A DNA stretch of 64,000 nucleotides from Catelliglobosispora koreensis DSM 44566 (GCF_000379685.1 NZ_KB903250.1:496624-560623), one strand, 5' to 3'; positions 51,490-60,288 are shown, counted from the first letter of the stretch. Program-made: numbers and translations. The notes: generated by a model not told the origin, from the letters alone.

Positions 51490-52692
51490 ATGGACCTCGT
51501 CACTCGCGGCTTACCCAAGGTTTTCTGGTACCTGTGGAGCATCACCCTGATCGGCAACATCGCCTCGTTCGTGCTGATCTTCCTCACCTTCTACCTGCAA
51601 AGCGCGCGAGGCTTCACCGCGGTGCAAGTCGGCGTGGTGCTCGCGATGGCGGGCGTGGGCAGTGTCATCGGCAGCACCCTCGGCGGAGTGCTCGCCGATC
51701 GCTGGAGCAGGCGCCGCACCGCGATCACGGGCTATCTCATCTGCATGGTTTCCTTGCTGGGCACGGGTTTGACGTCCGACCTGCCCGTCATCACCGCCAT
51801 GATGCTGGCCAACGGAATTGGCATCTCCTTCGCCGGCACAGCGAGCAGTGCACTGGTGACCGACGTTGTCCCGGAAGCGGACCGGACGCGAGCGTTCAGC
51901 ATCAACTACTGGTCCATCAACATCGGCACGTCAATCGCCGCACTGCTTGCGCCCGTGGCAATGCGGGCGGATTTCTTTCTGCTCTTCGCGGTCGACGCGG
52001 CCGGTGTCGCGATCCTGGCCGTGATCATGTTCTTTCTCATTCCGGAAACCCGGCCGACCGCGACGGACAGTTCCGTTACTTCAGGCTCACTGCGCAACGT
52101 GCTCACCGACCGGGTGTTCCTCACCTTTGTGGTGCTGTTCTTCGTGTTTCAGCTGATCTTCAAGCAGAACAACGCTGGATTGCCTTTGGCCGTGCAGCGT
52201 GACGGGCTGGACGCGGCCGCTTACGGCTGGATCTATGTCGTCAACACTTTGCTAATCGTGATTGGACAACTCTTTTTGCCGCGCCTGATCCGCGACCGGG
52301 CACACTCGAAGGTTCTCGCGCTCGGCGTGCTGCTCGTCGGCGTCGGCTTTGGAATGACCGCACTGGCCGATGTGGCATGGTTCTACGCCGTTACCGTCGC
52401 GGTCTGGACCCTCGGCGAAATGGCTTACTTCTCCGTGCTCGACGCCAACGTGGCGGGCCTGGCACCAATTCACTTGCGGGGCCGCTACTTCGGCGTGTTT
52501 TCCTCCGCGAGCCAGCTCTCACGATTCGCCGCACCACTGTTCGCCGGATACCTGCTGCACAGCCACGGCGAATTGCTCTGGATCGCTTGTCTCGTCATGG
52601 GAGTCGGCGCCGCGGCGGCCTACGTGCTGACCGCACGGGTGCGTGAGCACCGGATGGCGCAACTGCGGACCCCTGAACTGGTTCCCGCGTAA
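51490..52692 (+). CDS. MFS transporter
   Basis: A 400-aa protein with about twelve hydrophobic segments and the MFS loop motif GGVLADRWSRRRTAITG after helix 2, plus a long cytoplasmic loop and LIRDRAHSKVLALG mid-protein. It resembles MdtH/arabinose-efflux-type exporters. The divergent MocR regulator probably controls it. ATG 51490 follows AAGG; the frame is open further upstream but that stretch is the MocR start region. Substrate unknown. Confidence 0.88.
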   Translation: MDLVTRGLPKVFWYLWSITLIGNIASFVLIFLTFYLQSARGFTAVQVGVVLAMAGVGSVIGSTLGGVLADRWSRRRTAITGYLICMVSLLGTGLTSDLPVITAMMLANGIGISFAGTASSALVTDVVPEADRTRAFSINYWSINIGTSIAALLAPVAMRADFFLLFAVDAAGVAILAVIMFFLIPETRPTATDSSVTSGSLRNVLTDRVFLTFVVLFFVFQLIFKQNNAGLPLAVQRDGLDAAAYGWIYVVNTLLIVIGQLFLPRLIRDRAHSKVLALGVLLVGVGFGMTALADVAWFYAVTVAVWTLGEMAYFSVLDANVAGLAPIHLRGRYFGVFSSASQLSRFAAPLFAGYLLHSHGELLWIACLVMGVGAAAAYVLTARVREHRMAQLRTPELVPA

Positions 52693-52695
52693 CGG

Positions 52696-53556
52696 CTAGT
52701 CCTCGAACGGGTCGGGTCTTTCCTTGAGCATCTCGCCGAGCATGCCCTGGATGGTTTCCCGCACCTGATCGGCGAGATTGAAGACCACGGCCGGATCGTC
52801 GGCCTGGTCGGCCCACGGTGTGGTGTCGATCGGGTCGCCGAACCGGATCAGCCACTTGCTCGGCAGCGGAACCAGACCGAGTGGGCCGAGCCAGGGAAAC
52901 GTTGGGGTGACAGGGAAATAGGGTGCACCGATAAGCCGTGCCAGCGGCTTGATGTTGCCGAGCAGTGGGTAAATCTCTTCCGCCCCAACGATCGCGGCCG
53001 GAATGATGGGCTTGCGGTTGCGCAAGGCGACCGAAACAAAGCCCGCGCGGCCAAACCGCTGCAGCTTGTACTTCTGGGAGTAGTGCTTGCCCACGCCTTT
53101 GTAGCCTTCGGGGAAGACACCCACCAGATGGCCGTCGTGCAGCAGCCGGTCCACATCGGGATTGCAGGCCAGGGTCGCCCCTGATTTTCGGGCCAGCTCC
53201 GAAACCATCGGCAACCGGAACACGAAGTCGGCGGCGAGCAGCCGCAGGAACCGGTGGGGTTCGGTCTCATCGTGCACCGCGAGGCAGAGCATGAGCGCGT
53301 CGAGCGCGACCGTGCCGGAGTGGTTGGCCACGATGAGCGCGCTGCCCTCGGCCGGAATGTTCTTGGAACCGTCCACAGTGGTGCGGAACCAGTGCCGGTA
53401 AAGCTGCCGCAGCACAGGATGGAACACGTGCTCGGTCAAGTCAGCGTCGAAGCCGAAGTCATCGACCTCGTAGTCGCCTGTGAGACGGCGGCGCAAAAAC
53501 GCCAGCCCATTGGCGATTGAAGCGTCGAACTCGTCCCGAAGCTCAGGCACGTCCAC
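52696..53556 (-). CDS. Lysophospholipid/glycerol-phosphate acyltransferase (PlsC family)
   Basis: A 286-aa protein with the LPLAT motifs in order: NHSGTVALD (HX4D, catalytic), FLRLLAADFVFRLPMV, GVFPEGYKG (FPEG-type glycerol-phosphate site) and PIIPAAIVGAEE. It transfers an acyl chain from acyl-CoA to an acceptor at the membrane, probably in phospholipid or glycolipid synthesis. It follows the SDR gene with a 14-nt overlap, the pair matching Rv0501-Rv0502. GTG start. Confidence 0.88.
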   Translation of the reverse strand: MDVPELRDEFDASIANGLAFLRRRLTGDYEVDDFGFDADLTEHVFHPVLRQLYRHWFRTTVDGSKNIPAEGSALIVANHSGTVALDALMLCLAVHDETEPHRFLRLLAADFVFRLPMVSELARKSGATLACNPDVDRLLHDGHLVGVFPEGYKGVGKHYSQKYKLQRFGRAGFVSVALRNRKPIIPAAIVGAEEIYPLLGNIKPLARLIGAPYFPVTPTFPWLGPLGLVPLPSKWLIRFGDPIDTTPWADQADDPAVVFNLADQVRETIQGMLGEMLKERPDPFED

Positions 53557-54571
53557 GCCGCACCGCCTCGATCATGTCCAAGAAGGACTCCACTCGCGAC
53601 GGAGTCACTAGCGCGCCCTCCTGGTGCGACTTGATGAAGTCCTCGAATGCTTGCGCTGTCGAGCGCGGGGTGAAGCCGAACTCGCGTACCAGCCGGGTGG
53701 TGTCCACGACCCGGCCGTGCACGAACAAGTCCACCTGGTCCAGCGAGACGCCACCCATCTGGGTCGCCGCTTGCAGCAACGGTTCCAGCACGGGCAGCGA
53801 AATCCGCCCAGCCCGCCGGATCGCCTGCGCGAGCGTGATGACACCCGGCCCAGCGACATTGAACGTGCCCGGGTGATCCTCCACAACGGACCGTCGCAAG
53901 ACCTCTAAGGCGTCGTCAACGTGCACGAACTGAAGGCGCGGATCGCGTCCGAGCACCGTGGGCACGACCCGCTGCGCGAAATACTTCAGCAGCACCGTTT
54001 CGGCGGCAGGGCCCGCGAACGGGGCGAACCGCAACACGGTCGCCGTCACGTCAGGCCGGCGCCGCCGGAAGCCACGCACGTAACCTTCGATATCCAGAAT
54101 GTCGCGCGCGTAACCACCGCGCGGAACGTCGCGGGCCTCGGTCTCCTCGGTGAACACAGCAGGGTCGCGAAACGAAGCGCCATAGGCCGCCGTCGACGAG
54201 CGGACCACGAGCCGCTTGAGCGACTCGGTCTGCTGGCAGGCGGCGATCAGGTGCATCGTGCCGATGACGTTCTGCTCTTTCATCGCAGCACGACCGCCCT
54301 TGGTGGCGTCCGGAGAGGACACCACAGCCAGGTGCACCACTGCCTCAGCACGAAGCTTCGTCAGCGTGCTTCCGCTGTGCCGGGTCAGGTCGGACTTGCG
54401 TAGCTCAACGTTTCGCAGCAAGTCTTGATATTCACCGGGGGGATCGGTGCGATCCAGACCGATAACCCGCTCGACCCTTGGGTCAGCAGCGATCTGGGCG
54501 GCGATCTGAGCGCCGAGGAACCGGCTGACGCCGGTAACGACGACCACCCTGGGTGCGTCCGATTTCTCCAC
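53543..54571 (-). CDS. NAD-dependent epimerase/dehydratase (SDR, Rv0501-like)
   Basis: A 342-aa extended SDR. The nucleotide motif is VVVVTGVSRFLGAQIAAQI (GxxxxxG variant TGVSRFLG), then VVHLAVVSSP, an active-site Ser in VRSSTAAYG, and DVPRGGYARDILDIE where YxxxK is replaced by YARDI. Mycobacterial orthologues are annotated as UDP-glucose epimerase-like, but the catalytic Lys appears missing here, so the reaction is doubtful. Operon with the acyltransferase downstream and bS22 upstream. Confidence 0.85.
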   Translation of the reverse strand: MEKSDAPRVVVVTGVSRFLGAQIAAQIAADPRVERVIGLDRTDPPGEYQDLLRNVELRKSDLTRHSGSTLTKLRAEAVVHLAVVSSPDATKGGRAAMKEQNVIGTMHLIAACQQTESLKRLVVRSSTAAYGASFRDPAVFTEETEARDVPRGGYARDILDIEGYVRGFRRRRPDVTATVLRFAPFAGPAAETVLLKYFAQRVVPTVLGRDPRLQFVHVDDALEVLRRSVVEDHPGTFNVAGPGVITLAQAIRRAGRISLPVLEPLLQAATQMGGVSLDQVDLFVHGRVVDTTRLVREFGFTPRSTAQAFEDFIKSHQEGALVTPSRVESFLDMIEAVRRGRA

Positions 54572-54590
54572 CGAACCCCCAGGAAGGCCG

Positions 54591-54692
54591 TTACTTGCCG
54601 AGCTTGCGACGTTGGACGCGGGTCTTGCGCAGCAGCTTGCGGTGCTTCTTCTTAGCCATGCGCTTGCGGCGCTTCTTGACCACGGAGCCCAT
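54591..54692 (-). CDS. Small ribosomal subunit protein bS22 (AURKAIP1/COX24 type)
   Basis: A 33-aa, extremely basic protein reading [20 protein letters not shown] and ending [12 protein letters not shown] 54692 follows GAGAGGG by seven bases. It is nearly identical to the actinobacterial 33-residue peptide found bound in mycobacterial 30S structures (bS22, Rv0500B). Its place between an excisionase-type HTH gene and the SDR matches that order. Commonly missed because of its size. Confidence 0.92.
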   Translation of the reverse strand: MGSVVKKRRKRMAKKKHRKLLRKTRVQRRKLGK

Positions 54693-54776
54693 ACGGCAGC
54701 CCTCTCAGATTGACGGGTGGTTGGTGTACCGAACCTGTCCAGAGTAGCGGAGCTGCTCGCGGGGGTCCCTCCGGGG

Positions 54777-54986
54777 CTAAGCCGCCGATTGGAAGGCTCC
54801 TCGGAGGTAGTCGTGGACGGCCTGCTCAGGCACCCGGAACGACCGCCCCACGCGCACGGCGGTCAGTTCACCGGAATGCACAAGCCGGTAGACCGTCATC
54901 TTTGACACCCGCATGAGGGTGGCCACCTCAGCGACGGTGAGGAATTTGACGTCCCCCAAGCGCGCTTGATGCACGGGACTAACCAT
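54777..54986 (-). CDS. Excisionase-type helix-turn-helix protein (Rv0500A-like)
   Basis: A 69-aa MerR/excisionase-fold DNA-binding protein: FLTVAEVATLMRVSKMTVYRLVHSGEL followed by the wing VRVGRSFRVPEQAVHDYL. It is conserved next to bS22 in actinobacteria and distantly related to BldC. No phage or integrase gene adjoins, so the excisionase name is only a fold label. ATG 54986. Targets unknown. Confidence 0.88.
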   Translation of the reverse strand: MVSPVHQARLGDVKFLTVAEVATLMRVSKMTVYRLVHSGELTAVRVGRSFRVPEQAVHDYLRGAFQSAA

Positions 54987-55036
54987 ATTTGCGATGTTAC
55001 CGAGACAGAAGTGACTAATGCGAGACTTCGAAAAGA

Positions 55037-56419
55037 TCAGCCGGCCGCTTGCTTCACATAGTTGAAGCAGTCAGCGCTCACCGAACCCCAGTCGCTCTGA
55101 AAGACCTGAGTCGACGCGGTCACCAGCGTCTTCTGGTCGTGCACGACGGTGTGGAAGAACTCGACCATCTTCTCCTCGGTGAACCGCTCCGCGAGGCAGC
55201 GCGTCGCCAGGAACGCGATGCCATATTGCCCGGCCACGACGTCTTCAGCCGTCTTGCGGCCCGGTCCCGAGATATCGATTTTGGTGACATCACCGGAATC
55301 GACGAGCTTCTTCACCTCGGAAATGCCCGGATGCGTTGAGGCTGGCGCGCCTTGCATCTCGGCGTACTCGGCGATGCCTTCAATCAGCCACCACAGTGCG
55401 TTTGAGCCGCCAATCTTGCCGACTAGCGACGAGGCATGCGTGAGTTCGTGCCGCAGCAGGTCATCGACGGCCGAGCGGTGCAGCTGACCGTTGAGCACCA
55501 GCTCGTAGCGGTCATCGCTGACGTCAATGGCCACGCCACCGGACCACTCCGGCGGATCCCAGCCAAACCAGTTCTTCCACTCGGTCTGGCCAGCGAAGTA
55601 GATGACATAACGCGACGGGGTCTTACCCGCTGGGGCGAAACGGTCCGCGACGATGGCGGCCTTCTCCGCCTCGGCCACGAGCTGCGGCAGGCGCGACTCG
55701 TAGTTCTTGGTCGTAGCCACCACGGTTCGCCCGCCGGACGAGGCGACCAGTTCGCTGTATTGCCACGGGTGCGCTTCGTCGGAAGCCTTCCACGATGTCA
55801 AGGTCGCCGTGGCTCCCTCAACTCGCCAAATGGTGTCAGCGGAAGCCGGGCCGTCCTCACACTCGGCGGAGACGAAGCAAGCCGTGCTGAAAATCTCAAA
55901 GGCCCACAAACCATTCGACTTATCCACCGCCGTACCAGGTGAATCGCGCCAATCGGCGACCTTCATCGCGCGCAGCGAGCGGAACGTGCGTAGGAGCGCG
56001 TTCTTCTCCGTCCCCGGGATCTTCGGGTCGATGACCGCCAGGAAACCGGATTCGTTGCCCGCGAGCAGGGCGGTGCGCTGCTTAGCCAGCGCTTCACGCA
56101 CTTTCTCGTGTGCCCACGCCTGGAACACCGACTGCGGATCGCCCGCCGAAGGACTCTTCGCTGGCGCGATCGAAGGCGACTTGGTCGGCTGCGCCTTAGC
56201 GCTCGTGAACAGATCCTTCTTGCCCAGCGACGGCACCACCACAATCGCGGCCACCGAGCCCGCGCAACACAACACGAGAACCGCCGCACCAAGCGCGACC
56301 CACCGGCCCCAGCGCCGTTTCGGCTGCGGCGGTGGCACCTGAACGGGCCACTGCGGAGGGTGTGGGTAGTACTGCGGGTACTGAGGGTTCTGCGGGTGTG
56401 GCGTGTGTTGGGGGTGCAC
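55037..56419 (-). CDS. Membrane-anchored gluzincin-like metallopeptidase
   Basis: A ~460-aa protein with a Pro/Gln/Tyr-rich cytoplasmic start, one membrane helix (VALGAAVLVLCCAGSVAAIVVV) and an exported domain. It carries HELTH at ~324-328 and EGIAE at ~347-351, the HExxH plus downstream Glu of gluzincins in peptidase MA-like proteins. Four Cys in the exported part could form disulfides. Substrates are unknown. GTG 56419 or TTG 56428 starts it; neither has a good ribosome site. It follows proline dehydrogenase on the same strand. Confidence 0.78.
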   Translation of the reverse strand: MHPQHTPHPQNPQYPQYYPHPPQWPVQVPPPQPKRRWGRWVALGAAVLVLCCAGSVAAIVVVPSLGKKDLFTSAKAQPTKSPSIAPAKSPSAGDPQSVFQAWAHEKVREALAKQRTALLAGNESGFLAVIDPKIPGTEKNALLRTFRSLRAMKVADWRDSPGTAVDKSNGLWAFEIFSTACFVSAECEDGPASADTIWRVEGATATLTSWKASDEAHPWQYSELVASSGGRTVVATTKNYESRLPQLVAEAEKAAIVADRFAPAGKTPSRYVIYFAGQTEWKNWFGWDPPEWSGGVAIDVSDDRYELVLNGQLHRSAVDDLLRHELTHASSLVGKIGGSNALWWLIEGIAEYAEMQGAPASTHPGISEVKKLVDSGDVTKIDISGPGRKTAEDVVAGQYGIAFLATRCLAERFTEEKMVEFFHTVVHDQKTLVTASTQVFQSDWGSVSADCFNYVKQAAG

Positions 56420-56443
56420 GAGCGGCAAACTTACCGCAGACGG

Positions 56444-57370
56444 CTACTTCTTGCTCATCAGTGCGCGAGCGAAAAAGCCGAGATTGGCGGGCCGTTCGGC
56501 TAGCCGGCGCATGAGGTAGCCGTACCACTGCGTCCCGTAAGGCACATAAACCCGCACGGTGTAGCCCAGCCGCGACAGCCGTAGCTGCTCCTCCGGCCGG
56601 ATGCCGTAGAGCATCTGGAATTCGAACCGGTCGTGCTCGCGGTCGAACCAGCGCGCCCGGTCTTCCCCGATCGCGATGAGCCGCGGGTCGTGGGTCGCCA
56701 GCATCGGGTACCCGTCGCCGGCCATGAGGATGTTCATGCACCGCACGTAGGACTTGTCGACCTCAAGGTCTGACTGGTAGGCCACGTGCTCGGGCTCTTT
56801 GTAAGCGCCCTTGCACAGCCGCACCCGGGAGCCAGCGGTCGCCAGTTCCCGGCAGTCGGCTTCGGTGCGCCGCAGGTAGGCCTGAAGCACAGCGCCCGTC
56901 GAGGGGTAGTCGCGCCGCAGCCGGGCCAGGATGTCCAAGGTGGAATCCGTGGTCGTGTGGTCTTCCATGTCCAGGGTCACGGTCGTGCCAGCGGCTGCTG
57001 CTGCCGCACAGATCTCCCGGGCGTTGCGTTCGGCCTTGGCCTCATCGAAGGCTTGCCCCAGGGCGGAAAGCTTCAGGCTCACCTCGGACTGGCCGTTCTT
57101 CGTCAAGCCAGCGGAATCGAGCGCCTTCAACAACTCCAGGTAGGCGTCCGTCGTCGCGGTCGCCTGTGCCTCGTTGAGGGTGTCTTCGCCGAGGTGATCA
57201 AGGGTGATGCTCAGCCCGCTGGCGGCTAGCTGCTGGGTGGCGGCAAGCGCGTCATCGGTGGTGGTTCCAGCCACGAATCTTTTGACGACATCGCGGCTAA
57301 CGGGGGCGGTCTCGACCAGCTTCTCCACTCGGGGTGACCGGGCGGCGGCGAGGATGGCTGAACGCAGCAT
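56444..57370 (-). CDS. putB: Proline dehydrogenase
   Basis: A 308-aa monofunctional proline dehydrogenase (FAD beta-alpha barrel). Signature segments are FVAGTTTDDAL, SGLSITLDHLGED, LDMEDHTTTDSTL, RLCKGAYKEPEHVAYQS and the C-terminal FEFQMLYGIRPEEQLRL with RVYVPYGTQWYGYLMRRL. It oxidises proline to pyrroline-5-carboxylate, passing electrons to the quinone pool. No P5C dehydrogenase gene adjoins. ATG 57370. Confidence 0.95.
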   Translation of the reverse strand: MLRSAILAAARSPRVEKLVETAPVSRDVVKRFVAGTTTDDALAATQQLAASGLSITLDHLGEDTLNEAQATATTDAYLELLKALDSAGLTKNGQSEVSLKLSALGQAFDEAKAERNAREICAAAAAAGTTVTLDMEDHTTTDSTLDILARLRRDYPSTGAVLQAYLRRTEADCRELATAGSRVRLCKGAYKEPEHVAYQSDLEVDKSYVRCMNILMAGDGYPMLATHDPRLIAIGEDRARWFDREHDRFEFQMLYGIRPEEQLRLSRLGYTVRVYVPYGTQWYGYLMRRLAERPANLGFFARALMSKK

Positions 57371-57430
57371 AAGGATCAGACTAGCTTCCACCTCTCCCGT
57401 CTCTTGTCGGCCTCGGCTACAAATGCAGGC

Positions 57431-57787
57431 GTGAAGAAACATCCACCCCGCAAGCGCGATCGCGACCTGATCAAGGAGGCCCAACAGCGCAATTTCCAAG
57501 CGGGCCAGCAGGGACGCAACGGTGGCCCGATCCAGCCGCCTCCGAAAAGCAGCTTGAAAAAGCCGATGCTCGTCCTCGGCAGCATCGTCGCGCTTCTCGC
57601 GGTGGGTGCCTGCGTGTGCAGCAACATTGACGACGACGACTGCGATTCGATGGCCCCCAACGGAGAACAGGTCTTCGCGGCTGGGTTTTCCGGCGTGCAA
57701 GCGGCTCCTCCGGCGGCACGCGAACAGGGCGCTGTCGTTCCGGCGACGGGCGGTTTTGGCACCCATTTGGCGTCATGCGGCGGATAG
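57431..57787 (+). CDS. Small membrane protein preceding the ATP-grasp ligase
   Basis: A 118-aa protein: basic, Gln-rich cytoplasmic N-terminus (KKHPPRKRDRDLIKEAQQRN), one membrane helix (PMLVLGSIVALLAVGACVC) and a short exported part with an acidic Cys-flanked motif SNIDDDDCDS. The C-terminus overlaps the next gene by 13 nt, so both are co-translated. No family recognised. The two cysteines outside the helix suggest a disulfide or lipid link. Confidence 0.7.
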   Translation: MKKHPPRKRDRDLIKEAQQRNFQAGQQGRNGGPIQPPPKSSLKKPMLVLGSIVALLAVGACVCSNIDDDDCDSMAPNGEQVFAAGFSGVQAAPPAAREQGAVVPATGGFGTHLASCGG

Positions 57788-58866
57788 CCAGCACTCCGCG
57801 GGCGGGCTGGCGCGAGACAGTCCGCTCGCAGGGGTTGGTGTACGCCGAAGACGTCCGCTACTGGGATGAAACGGCGGCCTACGCGTTCTCGATGGCTGAG
57901 GTGCTCCAGCTGGAGGAGCAGACCGAGCGGCTGTATGAGATGTGCCTCACCGCCGCAGGTCACGTCATTGAAACGAACCGCTTAGCCGACTTCGGTGTGC
58001 CCGCTTGGGCACACGATGCCGTCCGGAGCAGCTGGCGGGAACAGCCGCCTAGCCTCTACGGCCGGTTCGACTTGCGCTATGACGGCACCGGCAACCCAAA
58101 GCTGCTTGAGTTCAACGGCGACACCCCGACCTCTGTGCTTGAGGCCGCGATCATCCAGTGGTTCTGGCTCCAGGACACGCATCCGGCGCACGACCAGTGG
58201 AACAGCCTGCATGAGTCGCTGGTCGCCACGTGGCAGAAGTTCGCTCTCGACGGCCCGGTCCACTTCGCCTGGTCGAATCTCGAAGAGACCTACGAAGACC
58301 TGATGACGGTCGGCTACTTGGCCGAGACCGCTCACCAGGCCGGTCTGGAGATCAAGGTCACGCCGATGCTGGACATCGCGTGGGACGGCCGCGAGTTCCG
58401 CGACAGCGCCGGCGATCCGCTGCGGACGTGCTTCAAGCTCTACCCGTGGGAGTGGATGCTGGCCGAGCCTTACGGCAGGCTCGCGCTTGAGCCGGGCACG
58501 CCAACGACGTGGATCGAACCGTCGTGGAAACTCCTGCTGTCGAACAAAGCCCTGCTAGCGATTCTCTGGGAGCTCTATCCGGGCCATGAGCTGCTGCTGC
58601 CCGCCTACCTCGACGGCCCGCGTGAGCTGAGCGCCTATGTGGCCAAGCCGCTGCACGGACGCGAAGGCGCCGGAATCACGATCAACGAAACGCCCGGCGC
58701 GGGACATTGCTATCAAGAATGGATGCCTTTACCGGATTTCGACGGGAATCACCCGGTTCTCGGTTCGTGGATTGCTGGCGGCGAGGCGGCCGGGCTCGGC
58801 ATTCGGGAAAGCGCTGGACTAATCACCGATTCATCTGCGCGGTTCGTCCCGCATTACATCTTGTAA
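57775..58866 (+). CDS. Glutathionylspermidine synthase-like ATP-grasp protein
   Basis: A 363-aa protein of the glutathionylspermidine synthase preATP-grasp family. Conserved segments are RFDLRYDGTGNPKLLEFNGDTPTSVLEA (metal/ATP site), FKLYPWEWMLAEPYG, WIEPSWKLLLSNKALLAILWEL, and VAKPLHGREGAGI, followed by QEWMPLPDFDGNHPVLGSWI. Such actinobacterial enzymes form amide bonds, but polyamine-glutathione substrates are unlikely where mycothiol replaces glutathione. The partner gene upstream is a small membrane protein. Confidence 0.87.
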   Translation: MRRIASTPRAGWRETVRSQGLVYAEDVRYWDETAAYAFSMAEVLQLEEQTERLYEMCLTAAGHVIETNRLADFGVPAWAHDAVRSSWREQPPSLYGRFDLRYDGTGNPKLLEFNGDTPTSVLEAAIIQWFWLQDTHPAHDQWNSLHESLVATWQKFALDGPVHFAWSNLEETYEDLMTVGYLAETAHQAGLEIKVTPMLDIAWDGREFRDSAGDPLRTCFKLYPWEWMLAEPYGRLALEPGTPTTWIEPSWKLLLSNKALLAILWELYPGHELLLPAYLDGPRELSAYVAKPLHGREGAGITINETPGAGHCYQEWMPLPDFDGNHPVLGSWIAGGEAAGLGIRESAGLITDSSARFVPHYIL

Positions 58867-58900
58867 CAACCGTGGCACACCGATTCGCCGCGAAGTGCAC

Positions 58901-58906
58901 TACCTT
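58901..58906 (+). promoter_or_regulatory. -10 element for a leaderless CGNR gene
   Basis: TACCTT with six bases to GTG 58913; no ribosome site precedes the start. Confidence 0.4.
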
Positions 58907-58912
58907 TGTCGG

Positions 58913-59482
58913 GTGGACTTCGATGCGTACGCCCGAATGGCGGTTGACCTAGTCAATGCGCCTCTGGACGATCTCAGCGACCTCAAAGCCCTGTTCCCGG
59001 AACCGGAATGGATGTGTGAGGACCCCACCGACCGCGATCTCCAGATCTTCCGGCGGGCTCAGAAGAGGCTGCGCGACGTTTTCGAACACGGATCGGGCGG
59101 CCGCGAGCACGACGCGGTCGACGAACTGAACTCGCTGCTGGAACAGCACCCGGTGCACCCACGCATCTCCGGACATGAGTCCGGCAACTGGCACATTCAC
59201 GTGACGTCGCGCGGCTCGATGGTCAGCGCTGAATACCTCGCTGGAGCGGTCTGGGGTCTGTCGGTCTGGCTGTGCGAGTTCGGCAGCGCACGCTTTGGCG
59301 TGTGTGCCGACGAACGCTGCGGCAACGTCTACCTCGACACGTCGTCTAACAACTGCCGCCGGTTCTGCTCGGAGCGCTGCGCCACCAGGTCGCACGTCGC
59401 CGCGCACCGTGCCCGCAAGCGCGCCGCGATCGAGGAGACCGCGATGCGGCTCGACGCGGTGCAGCTGGCGCCGGTCGGCTAA
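58913..59482 (+). CDS. ABATE/CGNR zinc-finger regulator
   Basis: A 189-aa protein. The N-terminal ABATE-like domain (~1-110) is followed by a CGNR zinc finger, FGVCADERCGNVYLDTSS then RRFCSERCATRSHVAAHRAR. The usual CGNR tetrad is CATR here, but all four zinc cysteines are kept. The family is thought to act in transcriptional regulation. GTG 58913 is preferred to GTG 58895 because TACCTT lies six bases upstream (leaderless). Convergent stop overlap of 4 nt with the sugar isomerase. Confidence 0.87.
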   Translation: MDFDAYARMAVDLVNAPLDDLSDLKALFPEPEWMCEDPTDRDLQIFRRAQKRLRDVFEHGSGGREHDAVDELNSLLEQHPVHPRISGHESGNWHIHVTSRGSMVSAEYLAGAVWGLSVWLCEFGSARFGVCADERCGNVYLDTSSNNCRRFCSERCATRSHVAAHRARKRAAIEETAMRLDAVQLAPVG

Positions 59483-60279
59483 CTAACCGCAACGCTCAAA
59501 TGTGCCCTGGTGAAAGCCAGGGCCTCAGCCAAGTCACGCTCCCGGTCGGCCCTGCTGCGCGAACGCCGGGTGGCGACTTCGAGTGCCACCGAACCGGTGA
59601 AACCCCGTCCCGCGAGTGATTCGAGCAGCTCGGCACACGGCTGTGCGCCGCGGCCGGGCACGAGGTGTTCGTCGCGTCCTTCACCTGTGCCGTCACCGAG
59701 GTGGATGTGTGCCAGATTGCTGGCCATCGTGTCGGCCATCTCGACGGCGTCCACTCGCGACGCCGCGCAGTGCGAAACGTCCAAAGTGTATGACTCGTAA
59801 CCTGTCTCGGTTGGGTCCCAGCCAGGCGAATAGGGCACGAACTTCCGCTTGCCCATGCGCACCGGGTACATGTTCTCGACGGCAATCTTGATGCCCGGAT
59901 GCCGCCCGGCCAGTTTGTGCAGGCCATCGGCGAAGCCACGGGCGTAATCACGCTGCCAGGTGAATGGCGGGTGCACGACGACCGTCGGTGCTTCCAGCTC
60001 CTCGGCGAGGATCACCGCACGCCGGAGCCGCTCCATCGGGTCACTGCTCCACACACGCTGCGTCACCAAAAGACAAGGAGCATGAATAGATTTGATGGGT
60101 ACGCCGTAATGGTGCACCAAGCCCTTAAGCGCGCTGGGATCCTGGCTAACGGCGTCGGTCCAGACCATCACCTCTACCCCGTCATAGCCAAGCGTCGCCG
60201 CTACCTCGAAGGCAGCTGCTGTGGGCTCCGGAAAGACCGAAGAGGTCGATAGCAGCACTGGAACAGACACGCCCTCCAC
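59479..60279 (-). CDS. Sugar phosphate isomerase/epimerase (AP-endonuclease-2 fold)
   Basis: A 266-aa TIM-barrel protein: LGYDGVEVMVWTD, KSIHAPCLLVT, APTVVVHPPFTW, IKIAVENMYPV, LDVSHCAASR and LAHIHLGDGTG carry the metal-binding Glu, Asp and His pattern of xylose-isomerase-like proteins. The orthologue in mycobacteria is Rv0498, next to Ppx/GppA as here. The substrate is unknown. It starts at GTG 60279, or possibly GTG 60270. Confidence 0.87.
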   Translation of the reverse strand: MEGVSVPVLLSTSSVFPEPTAAAFEVAATLGYDGVEVMVWTDAVSQDPSALKGLVHHYGVPIKSIHAPCLLVTQRVWSSDPMERLRRAVILAEELEAPTVVVHPPFTWQRDYARGFADGLHKLAGRHPGIKIAVENMYPVRMGKRKFVPYSPGWDPTETGYESYTLDVSHCAASRVDAVEMADTMASNLAHIHLGDGTGEGRDEHLVPGRGAQPCAELLESLAGRGFTGSVALEVATRRSRSRADRERDLAEALAFTRAHLSVAVS

Positions 60280-60288
60280 CCTAACCCG

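Noticed and set aside
54777-54986. Excisionase as a sign of an integrated element
   Set aside because: No integrase, attachment repeats or phage genes. The gene order matches the conserved core block.
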